From Tepidisphaeraceae bacterium (lineage in GTDB: Bacteria; Planctomycetota; Phycisphaerae; Tepidisphaerales; Tepidisphaeraceae), in NCBI GenBank assembly GCA_025450555.1, contig JANWHF010000089.1, forward strand, positions 1 to 8,810: 8,810 nucleotides of DNA. The letters are read 5' to 3'. Positions within the stretch are counted from its first letter, which is position 1, and every line of letters begins with the position of its first letter. The notes under the pieces were generated by a model. The model had not been told where the DNA came from. It did not search any database and worked only from the letters and a program-made list of their open reading frames with translations. The position numbers and the translations under genes are program-made. Of this stretch, positions 1-6,570 are shown one piece after another.

Positions 1-132
1 GCCTACACCGCCGGCGGCTGGCTCTTCCGCCTGGACAAAGGCGGCAAAGCCTGCACCTTCCGGCCCATTGTCAATCCAAATTTTGAAAAGATCGCCGCCG
101 CCCTGGAAACAATTTGCGCTGAAATGCAATAA
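1..132 (+). CDS. C-terminal end of an unidentified protein (5' truncated by window)
   Basis: An open frame runs from base 1 to a TAA at 130-132 and encodes the last 43 residues of a protein. It starts AYTAGGWLFRLDKGG and ends in a helix-like ETICAEMQ. The stop is followed about 50 bases later by a strong rightward terminator, which fits a real gene end. The gene converges on the minus-strand oxidoreductase gene. The fragment contains no motif I can assign to a family, so I give no function. Its composition (Trp, Phe, mixed charged residues, a short amphipathic C-terminal helix) looks like a folded soluble domain. It could instead be a chance open frame, but the terminator argues against that. 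Confidence 0.6.
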   Translation, partial: AYTAGGWLFRLDKGGKACTFRPIVNPNFEKIAAALETICAEMQ

Positions 133-181
133 AGGAAACGTTGAATCTTCTTCTGGAGGGCGCAGTTCCCTGCCGCCGAAG

Positions 182-230
182 AAAAGGGGATGAGTACATT
201 TATTGCGAAAATGTACTCATCCCCTTTTTT
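182..230 (+). terminator. Rho-independent terminator, probably bidirectional
   Basis: Arms 182-200 and 210-228 are perfect reverse complements over 19 bases, and T201/A209 can add one more pair, leaving a 7-base loop. The right arm runs into six Ts (225-230). The left arm begins with four As, which become a U-tract on the opposite strand. It lies 50 bases after the stop of the rightward gene and between convergent genes, so it can end transcription from both sides. The stem is longer than the usual 7-12 pairs. Confidence 0.85.
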
Positions 231-280
231 GCTTGAAGATCGTCGGGCGGCAGGTGACGCGCAAATCCGCAGATGATCGA

Positions 281-352
281 AAAGAGCCGCGCACGAAGTA
301 AGTGGATTAGCGCGAGCCTGCGCCAATCCGCTTACTTCGTGCGCGGCTCCTT
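281..352. terminator. Long GC-rich hairpin in convergent gap, possible second terminator
   Basis: Arms 284-313 and 320-349 pair over 30 bases with only two imperfect positions (303/330 and 309/324), and the loop is 6 bases. The A-rich left edge (280-283) gives a short U-tract for transcripts coming from the oxidoreductase gene on the right. On the + side the stem is followed by a T-rich stretch (351-359). It may act as the terminator for the minus-strand gene. A mobile palindromic repeat is an alternative, because the stem is much longer than a terminator needs. Confidence 0.55.
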
Positions 353-369
353 AATTTTTGCTCCGCTCG

Positions 370-416
370 CGGCGTCGCAGAAGTGACACCCGCGACGCCG
401 TCCGGTGTGGTGTCAC
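370..416 (-). other. Interlocked dyads at the end of the oxidoreductase gene (pseudoknot-capable)
   Basis: Two inverted repeats overlap. Bases 370-378 pair with 392-400 (9 bases, perfect), and 383-390 pair with 409-416 (8 bases, perfect). The second right arm covers the TGA at 413-415 of the oxidoreductase gene. The pairings interleave, so the RNA could form an H-type pseudoknot or switch between two hairpins. One connecting loop would be only about 4 bases, which makes the full pseudoknot strained. A 10-base direct repeat, GCTCCGCTCG, also flanks the element (360-369 and 417-426). Confidence 0.35.
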
Positions 417-3400
417 GCTCCGCTCGGCTCCCCCACCGCTTCGGCAAGGACTGCTTCGGTAGCGCTCGAGCTCTCGACGACCGTCCGCCCCAATTCCGAT
501 TCGATCTGCTGGCGAACCTGTTCCTGCTTGGGATAGCGCACTTCGCGATAGCCGCTGACCTGCTCGGGGCAGGTCAATGCGCGCATCGCCAACGCATACC
601 CCGCGTCATGCGAAAGATTCACCCGATCCAGCAACCCGGCATACCAGTCGCGGAACTCGACTTCGCGTCGATGCCAGCCGGGCATTTTGCGCAGCCATTT
701 CATCCGCCGAACGATGTTCAGGTGCCAGTCGCGCGTGGTGATATTGGGACGGAATCGGAATCGGCCGATGGTAATTTCCGGCTTCGTATGGTGCTTGTAG
801 ATGATGCAATCGCCATTGGAGACGTCGATGCCATATTTGACGATATCCCGCTGCTTCTTCTCCCATCGCGTTAGAAGATATGAAACATACGGCTCATCCT
901 TGATCAGCGTCACCTTCGCCAGGTTCCAGATGACCGCGACGGTCGCGGCAAATCCGCGGGCCTTGGAATCGCGCCGATAGACCGATCGCACGCGCTCGAC
1001 ATAGCGCTTGGAAAGCGTCGGATCCTGATACTGCATCAAATCGTAAATGCGCACCGCCATGTCATACTTGGCCTGGTCCGGCAGGTCGCGCATCTGCTTC
1101 ATCGCGCCTTGAACCTGCCGCTCGAAGGTCATCGCGATCGATCGGCCAAACATCCGGCTCTTGCGAAGGATTCGCACCTTGTTGGTGACCAGTTGCTCCC
1201 AGGTCTGCGGCTCGGGCTTGCGCGGAAGCGCCCGTGGCTCAAGGGCCAGCTTTCGGCCGATGTTGAAAGCCTTGAGGTTCTTGCGGTGATCGCGCCGGAT
1301 CGAATCCTTGATCGCCCAGGCGATCGAGTGGGCCGACACCGGAATCAGGCCAAGCTGGTAAGCGACGCCCAGCAGCATCAAGTTCGCATAGAGCTTGCTG
1401 CCCAGCCGCTGCTCGCACAATTCCGAAAGATTTTTGGCAAACGAATGCTCGGCACGGCAATGATCGAAGATTTCGTCCCGCAACGCATCGGGATCAAAAT
1501 TGTCCTTGCCCAGCAGCGTGTAAACCGTCGGCTGCTTATAGGTGTTGAGCACGGCAAACGTGCAATCGGGCGACGCCACGCGGAACTGTTCCCGCGGATC
1601 GATGGCGCGGGCGGCCTCCAGAATGTCGATGCCCATTAGCAGGTCGGCTTTGCCGTAAGGAATCGAGCCGGTCGTCGGGTAAATCGAACCCGGCGTCGAA
1701 GTTGGCTTTGGTGCTGCGCTAGCAGTCTGCGGCGCGACTTGTTGTGATGAAGTCTCGGCAGCCTGCGATTCCCGATCGGCCCAGTTCAAAGTGGACTTCA
1801 GGCGACGGACGTTTTCCGAATCCGGCGCGGGGATCGGTGCGCGAACCTCAGGAACTTCATCGCACACAAACGTGATTTGCGAATAGACGCCGCCGTTGCG
1901 AATCGCCAGGCCCTTTTTGTCGGCAAAGATGACGCGATAGCCTTCTTTGTGGCCCGCGCGGACGAGGATGGCATTGACCACGCCGATGCCCATGCCGCCA
2001 ACGCCTGCCATATGGGCGCGCCACGTATCGCCCGGCTTGCTCATTGGATGCACCGGCGTGGCTTCGGGCAGCTTGTCCAAGTCCATGTGCGGCAGCGTGT
2101 ATCGCCGGCGCCGCTGCCGAATGACGGTGATCTGCTCGAAGCTGGGGCAAGGCTTCACATTCGTGCCGGCCTCATTGCTCACGCGCACGCGCTCGCAGGC
2201 GCCGTCGTTGACGCACCAGGTCAAATCGGTGTCGATTTTCTTGCCGTAGTCAGTATCGATATTGGTCAGACCCGGGCAGGCGGTCTGCTTGGTGCATTCA
2301 TAGCACGCCTCGCACACCTCCGGCGTCACGTTCATGTGCGTCTTGCGCGGCAGATACCCATGCTTCTTGATCGTCTTGCGCTCTTCGCGGAGGACTGCTC
2401 GCTGATGGGTGATGCCGCACTCTTTGTCGGCGATGATCACTTTCACGCCGTCGCGAAGAATCGTTTCCTCCAGCACGCGCTGATAGCGCGACCGATCGGC
2501 GGGCGAGAGTCGCTCTACTGTCAACGGGCTGGTGCCCGCCATCCCGCGCACGATGGATTCGATGTTCTGAATGAATGAGCGATTGCCCAGCACATCCAGT
2601 TCCGTGCCGGCATGCTCCTGGTGGCCAGTCATCGCGGTGGTTTTGTTTTCCAGGATGATGTAGGTGATGTCCTGCCCGGCCTTGATCGAATTGGAGATGG
2701 CGATTTGTCCGGAATGGAAGAAGGTGCCATCGCCCATAAAGACGATTTGCTTGTTGGTGATGAATGGATCGATTCCCGAACCGGTGCCACCGCCGAGGCC
2801 CATGCCCGAATAGTTGTGCATGAGCTGCTCGGTGGGCGCGAACATGAGCATGGTGTAGCAGCCGGTGTCACCATGCGCCACCAGATCGACCGGAGGCAGG
2901 CCGTGTCGCTGCGCCATGTACTTCGGGTCGGCCAGGTTCTTGCGAAGCTCCAGCAGCGTTGCCGAGCTATCGCGATGCGGACAGCCGGGGCAAAAGGTCG
3001 GCGTGCGCGATACGACCTTCTGATCGAACACCTCGAGCTTTGGCTTGCTGGCCTTGCGGATTCGATCCAGCTCGGCTGAAAGCCGGCCATTGCGCATTTC
3101 GGCTGGGATTTCTTCCGTCGCCTTGATCAGGGGGATCAGGAGCTGGGCCAGAACGGATGGATTCAGGCCGCGCGTTTCGGGAATCCCTTTTAGCCCGCGC
3201 GGGAAAGCTTTGCCCCACAATCGGCCAGCCAGTTCAGTCGCCTGCTCGGGCGGCAGCACATGGAAGAGGCCATCGCGAACGTTTTTCTCGAGGAAGCTTC
3301 GCCGTTCTTCGATGACGATGACGTCTTTGCAGCGCTGGGCAAACTCTGCCACGAGCCTTACGTCCACCGGGTAGCTCATGCCCATCTGAAGGATCGGGAA

Positions 3401-4294
3401 GAGACCGTCGAGCCCCAGATCCGCCAGCACATGCTGAAGATACGGCCCCGCCATGCCAGTCACGACAAAGCCGAGCGGTGCTTTGGCCGAAGTCGTCTGA
3501 AGTTTGCCGGACAATTCCTGCGATGTCGACGGACGAGCAGGAATGATTCGATTGATCCCCAGTTCGCGCGCAGCGGCAAGCGTCTTCTCGTTCCGCTCCG
3601 GCATGCGCAATTCCTGCTGCCAGGTGCGCGGCGGCAGAAGCACTTTGCCAAGATCCACCTGCTGCGTATCGAGAGCGATCTTCTGATTGCTGTTGATGGC
3701 GGGAAACTGATTCTTGCGGCAATCGACCGTTCCCCCGCCGTCGGCTTGAACGGTGGTGACGATGTAGCCGATGTACAACCCCGCAGCCTGCGAAAGGCTG
3801 AAGCTGGAGTTGATCCAATCCTTCATTTCCTGCGGCGTACCGGGCTCGACCACCGCCATGCGAAGATGCTCGCAGAGAAATCGACTGTCCGCCGGCACCT
3901 GCGTGCTGTCGCACCACGGGTCATCGCCCATGATGATGACCGCCCCACCCTGTGCATGCGCGCCGGATAAATTTCCCAATGCCAGCGCATCAGAAGCGAC
4001 ATGCACGCCCACGCTCTTCATCACGCCAATCGCGCGGCAGGCGGCCATCTGTGAGCCATTGACCGCGGCAACGCCAAGCGCTTCGTTATTGGCTTGAAAC
4101 GCGCGGACACCATGCGTTGTGAGGACATCTTTGATGTCGCCGAGAATGTCGAAAAAGCTGGCGACAGGCGAGCCGGGATATCCGGTCAGGAGATGAACGC
4201 CGCCCTCGGTTTCGAGGGCGCCCTTAATGAGCAGTTCGTTGCCAGTAAATACTTCACGACCGCTTTCGGTCAGAAAGCGCGGGTCGGTAGCCAT
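413..4294 (-). CDS. Fused indolepyruvate-type 2-oxoacid:ferredoxin oxidoreductase (alpha + Fe-S + gamma, TPP-dependent)
   Basis: This 1293-residue protein should oxidatively decarboxylate an aryl 2-oxoacid such as indolepyruvate or phenylpyruvate to the acyl-CoA, passing electrons to ferredoxin in the cytoplasm. Residues about 16-190 form the pyrimidine-binding half (GNELLIKGALE, TGYPGSP, NNEALGVAA with probable TPP-contacting Glu71). Residues about 430-640 form the TPP half: CPGCPHR at 435-441, GDTGC at 475-479, and the motif Gly521-Asp-Gly, 26 residues, then Asn550. Cysteines 661, 664, 667 and 673-Pro, then 694, 700 and 716-Pro, mark a ferredoxin-like segment. Residues about 757-1000 are the gamma domain (GVGGMGIG at 764-771), interrupted by a Gln/Ala/Pro/Ser/Thr-rich insert at about 841-875. 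Residues 1000-1293 form a C-terminal extension like that of other fused IORs. The ATG has an AAGGA site 10 bases upstream. The family is clear, but the exact substrate is inferred. Confidence 0.92.
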   Translation of the reverse strand: MATDPRFLTESGREVFTGNELLIKGALETEGGVHLLTGYPGSPVASFFDILGDIKDVLTTHGVRAFQANNEALGVAAVNGSQMAACRAIGVMKSVGVHVASDALALGNLSGAHAQGGAVIIMGDDPWCDSTQVPADSRFLCEHLRMAVVEPGTPQEMKDWINSSFSLSQAAGLYIGYIVTTVQADGGGTVDCRKNQFPAINSNQKIALDTQQVDLGKVLLPPRTWQQELRMPERNEKTLAAARELGINRIIPARPSTSQELSGKLQTTSAKAPLGFVVTGMAGPYLQHVLADLGLDGLFPILQMGMSYPVDVRLVAEFAQRCKDVIVIEERRSFLEKNVRDGLFHVLPPEQATELAGRLWGKAFPRGLKGIPETRGLNPSVLAQLLIPLIKATEEIPAEMRNGRLSAELDRIRKASKPKLEVFDQKVVSRTPTFCPGCPHRDSSATLLELRKNLADPKYMAQRHGLPPVDLVAHGDTGCYTMLMFAPTEQLMHNYSGMGLGGGTGSGIDPFITNKQIVFMGDGTFFHSGQIAISNSIKAGQDITYIILENKTTAMTGHQEHAGTELDVLGNRSFIQNIESIVRGMAGTSPLTVERLSPADRSRYQRVLEETILRDGVKVIIADKECGITHQRAVLREERKTIKKHGYLPRKTHMNVTPEVCEACYECTKQTACPGLTNIDTDYGKKIDTDLTWCVNDGACERVRVSNEAGTNVKPCPSFEQITVIRQRRRRYTLPHMDLDKLPEATPVHPMSKPGDTWRAHMAGVGGMGIGVVNAILVRAGHKEGYRVIFADKKGLAIRNGGVYSQITFVCDEVPEVRAPIPAPDSENVRRLKSTLNWADRESQAAETSSQQVAPQTASAAPKPTSTPGSIYPTTGSIPYGKADLLMGIDILEAARAIDPREQFRVASPDCTFAVLNTYKQPTVYTLLGKDNFDPDALRDEIFDHCRAEHSFAKNLSELCEQRLGSKLYANLMLLGVAYQLGLIPVSAHSIAWAIKDSIRRDHRKNLKAFNIGRKLALEPRALPRKPEPQTWEQLVTNKVRILRKSRMFGRSIAMTFERQVQGAMKQMRDLPDQAKYDMAVRIYDLMQYQDPTLSKRYVERVRSVYRRDSKARGFAATVAVIWNLAKVTLIKDEPYVSYLLTRWEKKQRDIVKYGIDVSNGDCIIYKHHTKPEITIGRFRFRPNITTRDWHLNIVRRMKWLRKMPGWHRREVEFRDWYAGLLDRVNLSHDAGYALAMRALTCPEQVSGYREVRYPKQEQVRQQIESELGRTVVESSSATEAVLAEAVGEPSGA

Positions 4295-4319
4295 GTTCAG
4301 TCGATCCTTGTGCGGTAGA

Positions 4320-4347
4320 GCGGAAAATCAGAAACTGATCTTTCCGC
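4320..4347 (-). promoter_or_regulatory. Leader hairpin 25 bases before the oxidoreductase start codon
   Basis: GCGGAAA (4320-4326) pairs with TTTCCGC (4341-4347), and ATCAG (4327-4331) pairs with CTGAT (4335-4339). That is 12 pairs with one bulged base (4340) and a 3-base loop. No U-tract follows it on the minus strand, so it is not a simple terminator. It lies just upstream of the AAGGA site without covering it, so it may protect the mRNA 5' end or be a regulatory element. The function is inferred. Confidence 0.4.
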
Positions 4348-4443
4348 CGCGGCGTGGCTTACGCGACCAAAGACGCGCAGGAGACGCCGATGGAGTAACC
4401 GCAACAACAGGGGACTCTGGGCCGATGGGAACTCATTTCCCAC

Positions 4444-4510
4444 GGGAGGTTTGCCCGCGGCTTCAGCCGCCTGGATTGGCCTCCCCTGCCGGGAGTTTAT
4501 GGCCGGCAGG
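4444..4510. repeat. Cluster of GC-rich hairpins between FHA and oxidoreductase genes
   Basis: Three dyads lie within 67 bases: GGGAGG/CCTCCC (4444-4449 with 4480-4485), GCGGC/GCCGC with a 4-base loop (4457-4461 with 4466-4470, nested inside the first), and CCTGCCGG/CCGGCAGG with a 10-base loop (4485-4492 with 4503-4510). They resemble short intergenic palindromic repeats. The last hairpin could also end FHA transcription, but no U-tract follows it on the minus strand. Confidence 0.45.
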
Positions 4511-4618
4511 ACCGTCAGTTTTTAAGCCCTCCCAATCGAACTCGAGCCCGGTTGGGAAAGGTTTATTGTAGCACTACGCCGGGAAAATGCGAAAGGATGC
4601 AGGAAAATCCAGACATCA

Positions 4619-6115
4619 TCAATCGACCGACTTTTCTTTGCCCGATTGAAGATTCGATGTGCGCTCATGCTCGTCGGCATCCTGCGCTTTGGAAGGTCGA
4701 TCCAATTCCTGCGAGTCCGCACCGGGATGATCACCGTCGCCATTGTGGCCGTGGCTGTAGTCGCGCCACACGGTTTCCAGTTCCTGCGCCTTCTCGGCAA
4801 TTTCGCCAACCAGATTGGTGATGCGCTGCGGGCTGGGGATTTCATTGTGCTCTTGCAAGGCTGCCTCTTCGGGCATTTCACTGTCTTCTGGTTCGGCGAG
4901 TTCGGCAATCTCGTCCTCGATGTCCGCCTCGCTCATATTGATTTCGATCTTCCGCTGCGGCTGGGGCTCAGCCCGCGGCGCGGGCGGATCCGCGGCCTCT
5001 TCACGAGCAGTTTCTGGTGCAGCAACATCTGCCAGGTCGGCCGCTTCAAAGTATGAATCCATTTCCACCGGCAGGCGATCATCCTCTGTTGCCTCCGCGA
5101 TAACCGGCTCACTCGCCGGCGCTTTGTCTGGTGGAGGTTGCGGTGGCGACGCTTCTTCCGCCAGCGGGATCAGGCTATCGATTTCCGCCGCCCTCTCGCT
5201 CAGCTTCGAACTGCCGGCTTTTGAATCTTCTGATTTGATGGAAAGCGATGAGCTGGAATCAAACGACTGGCCGACCACTGGCAGATGATCTGGTTCGTCC
5301 GCCAGCGGAATCGCATCGGCTGCCGCCGCACTGTTCTTGTTACTCCCCGGCGGAATTTCTTCCCCGGCCAGAGCAATCGGCAGATCCGAATCATCGCCTA
5401 ATGAAATTTCCAGCGGCTTGGGTTCTTCTGTCAACAAATCGTTCGCCTGCGCCTTGGGCTGATCGCCAGCCTGATCGACCACGTTATATTGGATGGTTAC
5501 GCCACCAATCGACAGTTCGTCTCCGTCTTTAAGCTGCTCTTCATGAATTGAGACTCCATTCACGCCCGTTCCGATGCCGGAATTCAGATCGCGGATGAAT
5601 CGCTTGCCATTGCGCTCGAAGATCACGGCATGAACCGGCGCGACCTCATCGCCTTTAAGGCGAACATCACACCCCGATCGCGCGCCGATAAGCGCCGTCT
5701 TTCCCGTAAGATCGACCTTCTCCGACCCATCGATCTGCAACTGCGCCCTGGGCGTTTCATAAATGACCGGCGGCGGCGATTTGGCAAAACCCGGCCCGCA
5801 ACGGAATTTATATCGCCCGATCCGGATTTCATCCGACTGATCCAGTGCCGTTTCTTTGACAGGCCGATCGTTGACGTACGTATGATTCTTGCTGGCAAGA
5901 TCGCGAATATAGACCCGATCCTGATCGTTCACGATCAGCGCATGAGATTTACTCACCTGCGGCGACGGCAGCGGCAAATGGACCCGCGCCCGCGCCCCAA
6001 CCAGACAAATTGCACGATCCAGGGCCACGCCTTGCGTCTGATTGCCCTCTTCGGCGGGCAATAAAACAGGCATCTGCATCGATTCAGCCATGTGGGACGA
6101 TAACTGAGCTCGCAA
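4619..6115 (-). CDS. Two-FHA-domain protein with long acidic, disordered tail
   Basis: This is a cytoplasmic phosphothreonine-type binding protein of about 498 residues. Numbering is from the TTG at 6115. FHA1 (about 34-105) has the standard core: Gly40, Arg42, Ser55, His58 in SKSHA, and Asn82 in TYVND. FHA2 (about 137-213) keeps Gly144, Arg146, His162 and Asn186, but has Ala-Pro where the phosphate-binding Ser normally sits (VAPVHA). From about 214 to the end the chain is rich in Glu, Asp, Ala, Pro and Ser, with recurring IPLADE/IPLAEE-like motifs (near 245, 269 and 316). One predicted amphipathic helix, RITNLVGEIAEKAQELETVW, lies at about 431-450. No membrane segment or enzymatic domain is visible. 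It probably acts as an adaptor for a Ser/Thr kinase pathway, with partner unknown. An ATG at 6091 is an alternative start without a ribosome site. Confidence 0.85.
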   Translation of the reverse strand: MRAQLSSHMAESMQMPVLLPAEEGNQTQGVALDRAICLVGARARVHLPLPSPQVSKSHALIVNDQDRVYIRDLASKNHTYVNDRPVKETALDQSDEIRIGRYKFRCGPGFAKSPPPVIYETPRAQLQIDGSEKVDLTGKTALIGARSGCDVRLKGDEVAPVHAVIFERNGKRFIRDLNSGIGTGVNGVSIHEEQLKDGDELSIGGVTIQYNVVDQAGDQPKAQANDLLTEEPKPLEISLGDDSDLPIALAGEEIPPGSNKNSAAAADAIPLADEPDHLPVVGQSFDSSSSLSIKSEDSKAGSSKLSERAAEIDSLIPLAEEASPPQPPPDKAPASEPVIAEATEDDRLPVEMDSYFEAADLADVAAPETAREEAADPPAPRAEPQPQRKIEINMSEADIEDEIAELAEPEDSEMPEEAALQEHNEIPSPQRITNLVGEIAEKAQELETVWRDYSHGHNGDGDHPGADSQELDRPSKAQDADEHERTSNLQSGKEKSVD

Positions 6116-6120
6116 TCGGC

Positions 6121-6126
6121 ACCTCC
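6121..6126 (-). promoter_or_regulatory. Ribosome-binding site that places the FHA start at a TTG
   Basis: On the minus strand GGAGGT ends 5 bases before an in-frame TTG (6115-6113). This is a textbook spacing. The first in-frame ATG (6091-6089) and a second (6079-6077) have no such site upstream. The strong site argues that translation starts at the TTG and adds eight residues before MAESMQ. Confidence 0.6.
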
Positions 6127-6154
6127 GCCGCAAGCCGCCTCAACCAATCAGCGA

Positions 6155-6169
6155 CGTTTGCCGCAAACG
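6155..6169. promoter_or_regulatory. Operator-like dyad upstream of the FHA gene
   Basis: CGTTTGC (6155-6161) and GCAAACG (6163-6169) are perfect inverted repeats around one central base. The dyad lies about 40 bases upstream of the FHA start codon. Such a compact dyad is typical of a dimeric repressor site and too short-looped for an RNA hairpin. The half-sites resemble LacI-family half-sites but in everted order, so I name no regulator. Confidence 0.35.
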
Positions 6170-6327
6170 CATGCGAAATCGGGGCCGCCGGGCTCTGGGA
6201 TGATGATTAAAGGAGCAGATTTTTCCCGCGAGAGGGATTTCGATTCAAGCGAGCTGAAGAGGATCCGGGGTTCTGAAGATAGAGGAGGTTGCTTCAATTG
6301 CTTGTGGTCGAGCGACCGTGCAATTCC

Positions 6328-6371
6328 CTTCCGCGCCACTGGACGCGCTCCGCAGGCGGAGCGGCTAAAGT
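6328..6371 (+). repeat. Intergenic palindromic repeat, copy 1 (ends GGCTAAAGT)
   Basis: This 44-base element matches the reverse complement of 6453-6496 at 37 of 44 positions. It contains a nearly loopless hairpin, GCTCCGC-AG-GCGGAGC (6346-6361), followed by the tail GGCTAAAGT (6363-6371). Together the two copies can form a long cruciform or RNA stem around an 81-base loop. Confidence 0.75.
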
Positions 6372-6452
6372 AGGGCATACGCGCAACGCCACTAATGGCA
6401 CATCTCACGCGAGGAATGCACTCAATCGTCTATGCTCTGCATCGTCCTGCTC

Positions 6453-6496
6453 ACTTTAGCCACCCTGCCTGAAGGGCGCGTCCAGCGGCGCGGAAG
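6453..6496 (-). repeat. Intergenic palindromic repeat, copy 2 (inverted)
   Basis: This is the inverted partner of 6328-6371 with seven differences, six of them in the central hairpin. Two are compensatory pair swaps (T-A to C-G, C-G to T-A), one is a G-C to G-T wobble, and one pair is broken. The hairpin shape is therefore largely kept while its sequence changes. It lies 75 bases downstream of the purH stop. Confidence 0.75.
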
Positions 6497-6570
6497 CTCA
6501 AGGACCGACGTGCTTTTTTGAGCGCACCGTCGCTCTCCGGTTTGTCCCGGGACCAAGAACTACGCGTCAT

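Larger units (their letters stand above)
4295..4618. other. Intergenic region upstream of the oxidoreductase gene
   Basis: This 324-base gap lies between the FHA gene stop and the oxidoreductase start, and I see no credible gene in it. Near the oxidoreductase it holds the AAGGA ribosome site (about 4305-4309) and a leader hairpin. The middle carries several GC-rich hairpins (4444-4510). CCCAA at 4530-4534 and TTGGG at 4552-4556 could also pair. No convincing sigma-70 promoter could be read. A gap of this size suggests the oxidoreductase has its own promoter rather than relying on read-through. Confidence 0.5.
6116..6570. other. Intergenic region between purH and the FHA gene
   Basis: This 455-base gap has no gene I can support. 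Near the FHA start it holds the GGAGGT site and an operator-like dyad. The middle holds an inverted pair of 44-base repeats. Near purH there is a bulged hairpin (CGACGTGC at 6506-6513 with 6524-6532, carrying six Ts in its loop) and a perfect 10-base palindrome, GTCCCGGGAC (6544-6553). GCTCAA (6496-6501) can alternatively pair with TTGAGC (6517-6522), so the region could switch folds. A small hairpin, GGTCG-AG-CGACC, lies at 6306-6317. No classical purH terminator with a U-tract is visible. Confidence 0.5.

Noticed and set aside
3260..3970. Long antisense open frames across the oxidoreductase gene (for example 236 codons here, 233 at 1877-2578, 163 at 383-874)
   Set aside because: They lie opposite a gene with strong family motifs throughout. 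Their products show no domain or typical composition, and such frames are common opposite GC-rich coding DNA.
4522..4556. tRNA-like stretch on the minus strand (AGTTCGATTGGGAGGGC resembles a D-arm)
   Set aside because: No anticodon arm, no T-arm TTC-R-A sequence at the expected distance, and no matching acceptor stem can be found. The similarity is accidental.
6155..6169. PurR-type operator
   Set aside because: The half-sites are in the opposite order from the enterobacterial PurR box, and the site is in front of the FHA gene, not purH.
6148..6408. 86-codon minus-strand and 71-codon plus-strand frames between purH and the FHA gene
   Set aside because: They overlap each other and the repeat, lack ribosome sites and show no recognisable motif.
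6298..6458. 53-codon + strand frame starting at TTG after AGGAGGT (6283-6289)
   Set aside because: The ribosome site is good, but the product has random-looking composition and the frame is built largely from the repeat copies and their loop.
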